Positions 1 through 6,330 of a stretch of 11,050 nucleotides of DNA are shown here, piece after piece (within the stretch, counting starts at the first letter, position 1; the number at the start of each line of letters is the position of its first letter). The notes below the pieces were generated by a model that ran no database searches, was not told where the DNA came from, and was given only the letters and a program-made list of their open reading frames with translations. Where the stretch lies: assembly GCA_012269655.1 (NCBI GenBank), contig JAAXJV010000246.1:1-11050 (forward strand), given 5' to 3'. This stretch comes from Pseudomonadales bacterium (lineage in GTDB: Bacteria; Pseudomonadota; Gammaproteobacteria; Pseudomonadales; Litorivicinaceae). The position numbers were made by a program, and so were the translations under genes.

Positions 1-2345
1 TGACTATGGCGCCCAAGACCGAAGCCGATACCGTTCGTACCTTGGGTGAATTGGTCAAAGGTGGGCACCTGCGTAAGGGCGAAAAGCCGGTCTATTGGTG
101 TACAGATTGTGAGTCCGCTTTGGCTGAGGCCGAAGTCGAGTATGCCGACAAAAATAGCTTAAATGTCGATGTGGCCTTTCCGGTACTGGACACGGCTGAC
201 TTGGCTAAACGGATGGGCGCTTCCGAAGCAGATCAAGCCGCGGTGGTTATCTGGACGACGACTCCCTGGACCTTGCCTTCAAACCGTTTTGTCTGCGTGG
301 GTGATTCGCTGGATTATGTGTTGGTGCGAATCGAAAAAGACGGCCCTCGCACACTGGTATTGGCCGAAGGCTTGCTTGAATCCATCCTGACTCGTTGGGA
401 AGTCGAGGGGCATGAAATTTTGGGCCGTTGCTCGGGTCCTGACTTGGTGGGTATCCAGATGCAAGCGCCTTGGGGTGACACGGTGCCAATGTTCGATGGG
501 GATCACGTCACGCTCGAAGCCGGCACGGGCTGTGTTCACTCGGCGCCTGCCTATGGATTGGAAGACTTTATGGTCGGCCAACGTCATGGGATCGAAAATC
601 TGAGCCCGGTGCAGGACAACGGAACCTTCCCTGAGGACTTTCCGGTCGTCGGTGGCATGCATGTGCAGAAGTGTGGCAATCGCGTGGTCGAATACCTGAC
701 TGAAAAGGGCATTTTGGTTCACGCGCACCGCGAGAAGCACAGCTACCCGCATTGCTGGCGCCATAAGAGCCCGGTTATTTACCGTGCCACACCGCAGTGG
801 TTCATCGCCATGAGCGGCAACGGCCTATTGGAAGCGGCTCGTAACGCCGTCGCCAACGAGGTGACCTTTACTCCCCCAACCGGGCAGAACCGTTTGGGTG
901 CGATGTTGGCTGATCGTCCTGACTGGTGTATTTCTCGCCAGCGCAATTGGGGCTCACCCATCACTTTGTTTGTGCATAAGCAGACCCAGGAATTGCATCC
1001 CCGCACCAACGAGTTTTTCGAGCCTATCGCGCAGAAAATTGAAGAGGGCGGTATCAATGCCTGGTTCAGTTTGGATCCGGCCGAGATTCTGGGTGAAGAC
1101 GCTGAACATTACCGTAAGGTGACGGATATTCTCGACGTTTGGTTTGATTCAGGCGTGACGCACGCGTCGGTTCTTGGCCAGCGCGACGACTTAGTGTTCC
1201 CGGCAGACTTGTATCTTGAGGGGTCGGATCAGCACCGTGGTTGGTTCCAGTCCTCGCTTTTGACTTCTTCGGCACTGCATTCTCACGCGCCTTACAAAGG
1301 GGTGCTGACGCATGGCTTTGCGGTGGATCCCAAGGGCCGCAAGATGTCCAAGTCGATCGGTAACGTGATCGCGCCGCAGGAAGTCATGGACAAGCTGGGT
1401 GCCGACGTCCTGCGTTTGTGGATTGCCTCGCAGGACTTCACCAAAGAACTGACTGTCTCAGATGAGATTCTGAAACGGACCAGCGACGGTTATCGCCGTA
1501 TCCGAAATACTTCGCGCTTTATGTTGGCGAACTTGAGTGGTTTTGACCCCGCTGAGGATCGGATCGAGGTCGCCGACATGGTGGCGCTGGATCGTTGGAT
1601 TTTGGCCCGTGCCACCGCACTGCAGGGTGAAATTCGCCAGCATTACATGAACCACGAGTTCTCAAGCGTGACGCAAAAGGTCCTGAACTTCTGCGTGAAC
1701 GAGCTCGGCGGTTTCTATTTGGATATCGTTAAAGATCGCCAGTACACCTGCAAGGCGGACTCGCAGGCGCGTCGCAGCGCGCAGACCGCTTTGTACGATC
1801 TGGTCGAGGCCTTTAGCCGATGGATTGCGCCCATTTTGTCGTTTACCGCTCAAGAAATTTGGCAGGAAATCCCCGGCCCGCGTGAGACCTTTGTGTTTGC
1901 CCAGGATTGGTACGATTTAGACGTCAGTTTTGCGGACGATCTGAACGATCAGTTCTGGAGTGACGTACTGCGGACTCGTGACGCAGTCAACCAAGCCATT
2001 GAGGCTGCCCGAAACAACAAAGAAGTGGGTGGCTCTCTGGAAGCCAACGCCGCTTTGTATGTGGACACGGCTTTGCAAGCCACATTAGCCAAGCTAGGTG
2101 ACGAGTTGCGCTTTACCACCTTGACCAGTGCTGTCAGCGTGGCGCCACTGGATCAGGCACCGGAAAACGCGTTGCGTAACGAAAGCGGCGACATTGCGGT
2201 GGCCGTGAGCAAAATCGAAGACGCCAAGTGCGAGCGCTGCTGGCACCGTGTGCCCGATGTGGGTGCGAATCCCGCTCACCCAGAAATTTGTGGTCGCTGT
2301 GTCGATAACATTGAGGGCGACGGGGAGACCCGCCAGTTCGCATGA
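1..2345 (+). CDS. ileS: Isoleucine--tRNA ligase (IleRS), 5'-truncated by the window edge
   Basis: This is a cytoplasmic class I aminoacyl-tRNA synthetase that charges tRNA-Ile with isoleucine and hydrolyses mischarged valine. The reading frame is open from base 3 and ends at TGA 2343-2345, giving about 780 visible residues. By recalled alignment to E. coli IleRS (938 aa), roughly 155 N-terminal residues, including the HIGH motif, lie upstream. Numbering from the Met at base 6, the CP1 editing domain shows WTTTPWTLPSN (83-93) and GTGCVHSAP (173-181), followed by YGLEDF with the proofreading Asp at 187. The catalytic core has RPDWCISRQRNWG (304-316), DVWFDSG (377-383), EGSDQHRGW (405-413) and the KMSKS loop (446-450, bases 1341-1355). 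The C-terminal zinc ribbon is intact, with Cys 742, 745, 762 and 765. The Met at base 6 is internal, not the start. The stop overlaps lspA by 4 bases. Identification is essentially certain. Confidence 0.98.
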   Translation, partial: TMAPKTEADTVRTLGELVKGGHLRKGEKPVYWCTDCESALAEAEVEYADKNSLNVDVAFPVLDTADLAKRMGASEADQAAVVIWTTTPWTLPSNRFVCVGDSLDYVLVRIEKDGPRTLVLAEGLLESILTRWEVEGHEILGRCSGPDLVGIQMQAPWGDTVPMFDGDHVTLEAGTGCVHSAPAYGLEDFMVGQRHGIENLSPVQDNGTFPEDFPVVGGMHVQKCGNRVVEYLTEKGILVHAHREKHSYPHCWRHKSPVIYRATPQWFIAMSGNGLLEAARNAVANEVTFTPPTGQNRLGAMLADRPDWCISRQRNWGSPITLFVHKQTQELHPRTNEFFEPIAQKIEEGGINAWFSLDPAEILGEDAEHYRKVTDILDVWFDSGVTHASVLGQRDDLVFPADLYLEGSDQHRGWFQSSLLTSSALHSHAPYKGVLTHGFAVDPKGRKMSKSIGNVIAPQEVMDKLGADVLRLWIASQDFTKELTVSDEILKRTSDGYRRIRNTSRFMLANLSGFDPAEDRIEVADMVALDRWILARATALQGEIRQHYMNHEFSSVTQKVLNFCVNELGGFYLDIVKDRQYTCKADSQARRSAQTALYDLVEAFSRWIAPILSFTAQEIWQEIPGPRETFVFAQDWYDLDVSFADDLNDQFWSDVLRTRDAVNQAIEAARNNKEVGGSLEANAALYVDTALQATLAKLGDELRFTTLTSAVSVAPLDQAPENALRNESGDIAVAVSKIEDAKCERCWHRVPDVGANPAHPEICGRCVDNIEGDGETRQFA

Positions 2346-2824
2346 TCCAATCGCAGGTGAAATTAGGCTGGTGGATTGCTGGGGTGGTGTTGATCTTGGA
2401 TCAAGCCTCGAAGTTCGCAATTCTCGCCACCTTTGACACCTATGAGCGATTGAATCTGCTGCCAGTTTTCGATCTGGTGCTGGTGTTTAACACCGGCGCA
2501 GCTTTCAGTTTTTTGGCTGAGTTCGGCGGCGCCCAGCGCTGGATCTTCCTTGCAATCGCCTTACTCGCAGTGGTCCTGATTCACCGTTGGTTAAAGGACG
2601 CTCGACCCTTTGTGGCGATTTCGCTGGGTCTGATCCTGGGCGGCGCGATCGGTAACGGGATTGATCGCGCCTGGCAGGGTGCCGTGACCGATTTCTTGCT
2701 GGTTTATTATCAGGATTGGTACTTTCCAGCCTTTAATTTGGCCGATTGCGCTATCACCTTAGGCGCTATAGGCATGATCATTGACGCATTTCAGGAGTTC
2801 CGCCGTGAACGCACACCAACTTAG
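2342..2824 (+). CDS. lspA: Lipoprotein signal peptidase (signal peptidase II)
   Basis: This inner-membrane aspartyl protease cleaves the signal peptide of diacylglyceryl-modified prolipoproteins after Lgt has acted. It has 160 residues, the usual size. Visible family motifs are DQASK (20-24), FNTGAAFSFL (49-58), the GGAIGNGIDR...VTDF block (100-118) and FNLADCAIT (131-139). Asp117 and Asp135 are 18 residues apart, matching the spacing of the E. coli catalytic dyad (Asp123/Asp141). Hydrophobic stretches around 8-19, 66-81, 91-103 and 137-148 fit the four-helix fold. The ATG overlaps the ileS stop as ATGA. The best purine run, GGGGAG at 2322-2327, is 14 bases upstream, so reinitiation by ribosomes finishing ileS is likely (inference). 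The ileS-lspA pair is a standard gammaproteobacterial arrangement. Confidence 0.98.
   Translation: MIQSQVKLGWWIAGVVLILDQASKFAILATFDTYERLNLLPVFDLVLVFNTGAAFSFLAEFGGAQRWIFLAIALLAVVLIHRWLKDARPFVAISLGLILGGAIGNGIDRAWQGAVTDFLLVYYQDWYFPAFNLADCAITLGAIGMIIDAFQEFRRERTPT
2793..2797 (+). promoter_or_regulatory. Ribosome-binding site that decides the fkpB start
   Basis: AGGAG lies 7 bases upstream of GTG 2805 and inside the end of lspA. It is downstream of the alternative in-frame TTG at 2781, so it supports the GTG start and a 153-residue FkpB. Confidence 0.7.
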
Positions 2825-3266
2825 CATTGGCCCAGACACCCAAGTGACATTGCACTTTGCAATCGAGCTGGAAGACGGCTCGCTGGTGGATTCGACCTTT
2901 GATAAGACCCCGGCCACCTTCATCGTCGGTGACGGCAACCTGTTGCCGGGGTTCGAGCAGGCCTTATTTGGGCTAACGCAGGGGGCAGAGGAACGCTTGT
3001 TGATCAAACCCGAACATGGTTTTGGCCAACCTAACCCAGACAATGTGCAGCGCATGCGCGTTGACGACTTTGATTCAGAAACGGATTTGTCACCGGGTAT
3101 GATGCTGTCTTTCGCCGACGCGAATGGCAGCGAACTGCCTGGCGTTATTGACCGTGTCGAAGGTGACCAAGTTTACGTCGACTTCAACCATCCTCTGGCC
3201 GGTCGTGATTTGTTTTTCAAGGTCTCGATTCTTGCGGTTAATCCGGCGCCCGAGGCGATTCAATGA
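2805..3266 (+). CDS. fkpB: FKBP-type peptidyl-prolyl cis-trans isomerase (FkpB/SlpA)
   Basis: This is a cytoplasmic, SlyD-like prolyl isomerase and chaperone. From GTG 2805 it has 153 residues, close to the 149 of E. coli FkpB. The FKBP half shows [18 protein letters not shown] near the N-terminus and [17 protein letters not shown] around 38-54. The flap/insert region follows ([14 protein letters not shown]), then the returning FKBP strand with the family hallmark [14 protein letters not shown] near the C-terminus. An extended frame begins at TTG 2781, but the strong AGGAG at 2793-2797 sits 7 bases before GTG 2805, and the extra eight residues match no family N-terminus. The gene overlaps lspA by 20 bases and ispH by 4. 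FkpB between lspA and ispH is a conserved gammaproteobacterial order; no functional link to isoprenoid synthesis is evident from the sequence. Confidence 0.95.
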   Translation: MNAHQLSIGPDTQVTLHFAIELEDGSLVDSTFDKTPATFIVGDGNLLPGFEQALFGLTQGAEERLLIKPEHGFGQPNPDNVQRMRVDDFDSETDLSPGMMLSFADANGSELPGVIDRVEGDQVYVDFNHPLAGRDLFFKVSILAVNPAPEAIQ

Positions 3267-4210
3267 AAATTGAGTTGGCTAACCCTAGGGGCTTTTGCGC
3301 GGGCGTAGACCGAGCGATTGAGATTGTTGATCGTGCCATCGACGTGTTCGGTGCGCCGATCTATGTGCGCCACGAAGTGGTGCATAACAAATACGTGGTG
3401 GACGGGCTCAGGGATCGTGGTGCTGTGTTTGTTGAAGAACTTGACGAAGTACCAGACGGCGCCACCGTCATCTTCAGTGCCCATGGTGTCAGCCGTGCCG
3501 TTCAGGACGAAGCCGCTCGTAGAGACCTTAAGGTATTTGATGCAACCTGCCCGCTGGTCACCAAAGTTCACATGGAAGTGGCGCGCTATGCAGCAAAGGG
3601 CATGGAATGCGTTCTGATTGGCCATGAGGGCCACCCCGAGGTGGTCGGAACACTTGGCCGTTATGACGACCGTAACGGGGGCGCCATTTATCTGGTCGAA
3701 ACGCCGGAAGATGCCCGAGCATTAAAACCCAAAGACCCGACGCAGTTGGCCTATGTCACTCAAACTACCTTAAGTATGGATGACACTGCCGATGTGATCG
3801 ATGCGCTGAGGGAAACCTTTGAGCATATTTCCGGACCCAGACGTGATGACATTTGTTATGCCACGCAAAACCGCCAAGATGCGGTGCGGGGCCTGGCCAA
3901 ACATAATGATCTCGTTTTGGTGGTGGGAAGCGTTAACAGTTCAAATTCGAATCGATTGCGCGAGTTGGCCGAGCGCGAGGGTGCGAAGGCCTATTTGTTG
4001 GACCAAGCCAGTGATCTGGATAGTGAGTGGTTCGATGGAGTCTCGTCCGTGGGTGTAACCGCGGGTGCGTCTGCCCCCGAGGTCTTAGTTCAAGGGGTAA
4101 TCGAGCGACTCAAATCCTTGGGTGGCCAGTCTGTCGAAGAACTGGATGGGCGGCCTGAAAACATCACGTTCAACCTGCCCAAAGAACTGCGACTTGTTGA
4201 CGCGGGCTAA
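3263..4210 (+). CDS. ispH: 4-hydroxy-3-methylbut-2-enyl diphosphate reductase (IspH/LytB)
   Basis: This is the terminal enzyme of the MEP pathway. It is an iron-sulfur reductase that converts HMBPP to IPP and DMAPP in the cytoplasm. It has 315 residues (E. coli 316). The three cluster cysteines are present: Cys12 (NPRGFCAGV), Cys96 ([11 protein letters not shown]) and Cys198 (ICYATQNRQ). Substrate-site residues are also present: His41 ([10 protein letters not shown]), His74 (FSAHGVS), His124 and Glu126 (GHEGHPE), Thr168 (VTQTTLS), Ser226/Ser227/Asn228 ([11 protein letters not shown]) and Ser270 (GASAPE). The ATG overlaps the fkpB stop as ATGA. A GAGG at 3252-3255 is 7 bases upstream. It is the last gene of the housekeeping block. 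No convincing terminator follows, so read-through into the pilus operon is possible (inference). Confidence 0.99.
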   Translation: MKIELANPRGFCAGVDRAIEIVDRAIDVFGAPIYVRHEVVHNKYVVDGLRDRGAVFVEELDEVPDGATVIFSAHGVSRAVQDEAARRDLKVFDATCPLVTKVHMEVARYAAKGMECVLIGHEGHPEVVGTLGRYDDRNGGAIYLVETPEDARALKPKDPTQLAYVTQTTLSMDDTADVIDALRETFEHISGPRRDDICYATQNRQDAVRGLAKHNDLVLVVGSVNSSNSNRLRELAEREGAKAYLLDQASDLDSEWFDGVSSVGVTAGASAPEVLVQGVIERLKSLGGQSVEELDGRPENITFNLPKELRLVDAG

Positions 4211-4242
4211 TGTGATGCTGGTCGCAAAACAGGCCTAATCAA

Positions 4243-4272
4243 ACCGTTCGGGAGTCAAAACCGACCGTTCGG
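4243..4272 (+). promoter_or_regulatory. Direct-repeat operator, LytTR/AlgR-type
   Basis: Two identical 9-mers, ACCGTTCGG at 4243-4251 and 4264-4272, are separated by exactly 12 bp, a 21-bp period or about two helical turns. Each fits the published LytTR-domain consensus ([TA][AC][CA]GTTN[AG][TG], direct repeats with 12-13 bp between) at every position. Each also shares CCGTTCG with the Pseudomonas AlgR box CCGTTCGTC. AlgR is known to activate the fimU-pilVWXY1Y2E operon in P. aeruginosa. The pair lies upstream of the homologous operon here, just ahead of a weak promoter-like sequence. Binding by an AlgR-like regulator is inference; no regulator gene is in the window. Confidence 0.65.
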
Positions 4273-4300
4273 ACTAGGTTAACTTCCTAGCCTCGCTAAT
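4272..4300 (+). promoter_or_regulatory. Candidate activator-dependent promoter of the pilus operon
   Basis: GCTAAT at 4295-4300 matches four of six positions of a sigma-70 -10 element. A 17-bp spacer would put the -35 at 4272-4277 (GACTAG), which is poor and touches the downstream ACCGTTCGG repeat. That geometry suits activation from a regulator overlapping the -35. Transcription would start around 4307-4310, giving a leader of about 30 nt. This is tentative: the -10 match is weak and other positions are possible. Confidence 0.3.
4274..4290. repeat. Short inverted repeat in the ispH-fimU gap
   Basis: CTAGG (4274-4278) and CCTAG (4286-4290) flank the 7-base loop TTAACTT. The dyad falls inside the candidate promoter spacer, so it could be an operator. 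Alternatively it is a weak hairpin, with a T5 run only ten bases after it. The stem is short and AT-containing, so neither role is secure. Confidence 0.3.
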
Positions 4301-4310
4301 TTTTCCATGC

Positions 4311-4334
4311 TGACTTCACACCTTTGTGAGGTCA
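4311..4334 (+). promoter_or_regulatory. Leader hairpin covering the fimU Shine-Dalgarno
   Basis: TGACTTCAC (4311-4319) pairs with GTGAGGTCA (4326-4334) around the loop ACCTTT. This gives nine consecutive pairs in RNA, one of them U·G. The 3' arm contains GAGG (4328-4331), the only purine-rich ribosome-binding site spaced properly (6 bases) from ATG 4338. When folded, the site is paired. No U-run follows, so it is not a terminator. The structure is seen by base pairing only; an effect on translation is inference. Confidence 0.55.
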
Positions 4335-4337
4335 GTC

Positions 4338-4859
4338 ATGTCACTACGCCAACACGGATTCACACTACTGGAAAGCATGATCGTGATTGCGATCATGGCC
4401 ATTCTGGTGTCCGTTGCGTTGCCGTCGCTGGTGGATGCCCAGAACTCGAATCGAGTGGACAGTGTGCAGCGAGACCTATTATCAGTAATGAATCAAGGCC
4501 GAACTCAAGCCGTCAACGAAGGTGATCGAATGAGTCTGTGTGGCTCGTCCGATGGCCAGCATTGCGACAACGACTGGAGCGGTTGGGTTTTGTTCCGCGG
4601 AACGCCGCCCGCGGACAGTGAGTCGGCGGTCGACCCCTTATTCGTCGGTTCAGCCGGTAGTGTTCCGATCAAGGCGAGCCAGGCCAGCGTCACTTGGCAA
4701 AGCACAGGTGAGGCGGGCCAAAGCTTAACCCTTGGCCTGTATTGTGACGAACCCAGCTTACGTCGCTCGGTTGAACTGTCCGTCATTGGCCGGGCCGCTG
4801 GCTCTCTCGATGTTGATAAGGATGGTCAGCACACTGTGCATATAGGTGCTTGCTCGTGA
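4338..4859 (+). CDS. fimU: Minor type IV prepilin, GspH/FimT family (FimU-like)
   Basis: This 173-residue minor pilin of the type IV pilus is inserted in the inner membrane, cleaved by PilD and thought to join the initiation/tip complex. It has a 7-residue basic leader ending in Gly, then F-T-L-L-E with the conserved Glu at mature position 5 and a hydrophobic helix (MIVIAIMAILVSVALP). A GspH-type globular domain follows, including the SLCGSSDGQHCDNDWSGW segment characteristic of FimT/FimU. Cysteines near 64, 72, 141 and the C-terminus could form disulfides in the periplasm. The frame extends up to GTG 4326, but ATG 4338 has GAGG at 6-base spacing and gives a normal leader length. It is first in the pilus operon, as fimU is in P. 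aeruginosa, and overlaps pilV as GTGA. Whether it should be named fimU or fimT rests on position rather than sequence. Confidence 0.9.
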   Translation: MSLRQHGFTLLESMIVIAIMAILVSVALPSLVDAQNSNRVDSVQRDLLSVMNQGRTQAVNEGDRMSLCGSSDGQHCDNDWSGWVLFRGTPPADSESAVDPLFVGSAGSVPIKASQASVTWQSTGEAGQSLTLGLYCDEPSLRRSVELSVIGRAAGSLDVDKDGQHTVHIGACS

Positions 4860-5308
4860 AGCGCCACGTGGGTATTGGTCTGATCGAAGTGTTGGTGGCG
4901 CTTCTGATTATCAGCCTAGGTTTGCTGGGCTTTGCCAGTTTACAGGTAGCCAATCTAAACGTGGGGGATACCGCTTGGTCCCGTTCGAGTGCCACTCTAT
5001 TAGCCACTGACCTGTTGGATCGAGCCCGTATCAATCGAACGCAGTATTTAGCCGGAGCTTACGATCATGACTTTGGCGAGGCTGCGCCCAGCACTACCGA
5101 TTGCCGAGCAAACTCATGCACACCCGCTCAATTGAGCCGATTTGATCTCAACCAATGGCTCAATCTGGTTTCAGACTCACTGCCCGACGGCCAGGGTCAG
5201 GTCAGCCGCGATACGTCCATGTCGCCATCGGTCTTGATCGTTCAAGTTCGCTGGTTCGACCGGTTAGAGCAATCCAATCAGACACTCGAATTGAGGGCGC
5301 AGCTATGA
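4856..5308 (+). CDS. pilV: Minor type IV prepilin PilV
   Basis: This 150-residue minor pilin belongs to the PilV/PilI family. The six-residue leader (V/M-K-R-H-V-G) is followed by I-G-L-I-E and the helix VLVALLIISLGLLGFASLQ, typical of PilV. Mature residue 1 is Ile instead of the usual Phe, and Glu5 is kept. Downstream features match the family: a Cys pair (TTDCRANSC), an NQW-x-x-L-V-S-D segment and LPDGQGQVS. The start chosen is GTG 4856, overlapping the fimU stop as GTGA, with AGG at 4844-4846 nine bases before it. TTG at 4850 is in frame but only 3 bases from that AGG. PilV is expected to act with FimU, PilW and PilX beneath PilY1 at the pilus tip. Confidence 0.92.
   Translation: MKRHVGIGLIEVLVALLIISLGLLGFASLQVANLNVGDTAWSRSSATLLATDLLDRARINRTQYLAGAYDHDFGEAAPSTTDCRANSCTPAQLSRFDLNQWLNLVSDSLPDGQGQVSRDTSMSPSVLIVQVRWFDRLEQSNQTLELRAQL
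5293..5297 (+). promoter_or_regulatory. Ribosome-binding site that decides the pilW start
   Basis: GAGGG lies 7 bases before ATG 5305, inside the end of pilV. It supports ATG 5305 over the 50-codon-longer frame opening at 5155, which would bury the prepilin leader inside the protein. Confidence 0.7.
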
Positions 5309-6330
5309 GGCGACTGTCGAAGCGAGTGGCAGGTTTCTCCCTGATCGAGCTGATGATTGCACTGCTCATTGGTAGCCTACTCATGAGTGGTGTGTTCAAT
5401 ATTTTGGTCGGCGCGAAGCAAGCGTATCGGGTGCAGGACGAACTCAGCCGAACTCAGGAAAATGCCCGATTTGCCGCAGACTTTATTGCCCGAGACTTGC
5501 GCATGGCTGGGTTTCGTGGGTGCCGTAGCGGCTTACCGCTCAATTTAATGGTCACCGACGCCGATTCGGATTGGCGCTATAACCTGCTGCGGCCAGTGCA
5601 AGGGTATCAAGGCGTAGCAAACGCCCCGAGCCAGCTTAATGCACCCTTTTCAAATACGCGGCACAACCCCGATTCCGTCGCGGTGTTGACCGTCAATCCA
5701 GACCAAGCCGTCTCCATTCAGTCTGAATCGGACGGCGAATTGATTCTGGTCCACGCACATGACTTTGCTTTGGGTACTACCTTGCTGGCAGCGAATTGCG
5801 ATTTGGGGGCATTGTTTCAGGTGTCTTCAGACAGTACTGGCGAAACCTATGTTAAGCACGAGGTTTCCAGCGACTTGAGCCCGGGAAACTGCACCAATCG
5901 ACTGGGTGGGGACTGTTTAAATCCAGAATTGGCCGGGCTTGATCATGGTGGCGTCGTGATGCCGCTTACCGCCCGTGCCTACTATTTGTCGACCGATATA
6001 AATGGCGTGCCAGGTCTTTATCGAGCTGAGCTCGGGGCGAATGGAACCTTGAATCCTGAAGAGCTGGTGCCTGGGGTAGAGGACTTCCGACTGTATTTCG
6101 GCATTGATACCGATGCCGACCAGGTTCCAAACCAATATTTAAGGGCTGGGGATTCAGGCTTCGATCCAGATCAGGCGATCAGTGTGCAGATTCACTTCTT
6201 ATTGCGGACCTTGATCGAGCCAGATACTCAGCCAAAGCCCTACACCTTTGACGGAATGGCCTTTACACCCGACGACGGACATGTTCGCCGCGAGATTGCC
6301 CTGACCATCGGGCTAAGGAACCGCCTATGA
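5305..6330 (+). CDS. pilW: Minor type IV prepilin PilW
   Basis: This 341-residue minor pilin of the PilW family has a ten-residue basic leader ending at Gly10. It continues F-S-L-I-E (Glu5 kept) and a hydrophobic helix through about residue 36. Family signatures follow in order: SRTQENARFAADFIARDLRMAGFRGC (48-73), an ANCDLGALFQV strand segment (163-173), a Cys pair at 196 and 204, and ELVPGVEDFRLYFGIDTDADQVPNQYL (253-279). The last of these is the conserved PilW segment before the C-terminal strands. DTDADQ could be a cation-binding turn (inference). The frame continues upstream through the end of pilV, but ATG 5305 overlaps the pilV stop as ATGA, has GAGGG 7 bases ahead, and restores the prepilin leader. 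It is expected to be secreted across the inner membrane, processed by PilD and joined to the tip complex. Confidence 0.95.
   Translation: MRRLSKRVAGFSLIELMIALLIGSLLMSGVFNILVGAKQAYRVQDELSRTQENARFAADFIARDLRMAGFRGCRSGLPLNLMVTDADSDWRYNLLRPVQGYQGVANAPSQLNAPFSNTRHNPDSVAVLTVNPDQAVSIQSESDGELILVHAHDFALGTTLLAANCDLGALFQVSSDSTGETYVKHEVSSDLSPGNCTNRLGGDCLNPELAGLDHGGVVMPLTARAYYLSTDINGVPGLYRAELGANGTLNPEELVPGVEDFRLYFGIDTDADQVPNQYLRAGDSGFDPDQAISVQIHFLLRTLIEPDTQPKPYTFDGMAFTPDDGHVRREIALTIGLRNRL

Noticed and set aside
31..39. CCGTTCGTA, an 8/9 match to the AlgR box
   Set aside because: A single copy inside ileS codons for T-V-R, with no second repeat at 12-bp spacing and no promoter context.
527..569. HSAPAYGLEDF instead of HTAPGHGPDDY in the IleRS editing site
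   Set aside because: The editing His and Asp are retained, and I recall Ala-Tyr-Gly variants in other proteobacterial IleRS, so this is ordinary divergence.
279..764. 161-codon open frame on the minus strand inside ileS
   Set aside because: It lies wholly within well-conserved IleRS coding sequence, has no recognisable domain and no ribosome-binding site. It is a shadow of the codon bias of ileS.
2781..2804. Longer FkpB starting at TTG 2781
   Set aside because: GTG 2805 has AGGAG at 7-base spacing and gives the family length; the extra residues match nothing.
4274..4304. CTAGG/CCTAG hairpin plus T5 as the ispH terminator
   Set aside because: The stem is only 5 bp with a 7-base loop, and the T-run begins ten bases after it. 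Too weak to call an intrinsic terminator.
4326..4337. GTG 4326 as the fimU start
   Set aside because: No ribosome-binding site precedes it and it lies in the hairpin stem. ATG 4338 has GAGG and gives a normal 7-residue prepilin leader.
4307..4525. 72-codon + frame overlapping the fimU start
   Set aside because: It is out of frame with the clearly recognisable prepilin and has no family features.
5155..5304. N-terminal 50-residue extension of PilW
   Set aside because: It would place the prepilin peptidase site about 60 residues inside the protein. ATG 5305 has a good ribosome-binding site and the ATGA overlap.
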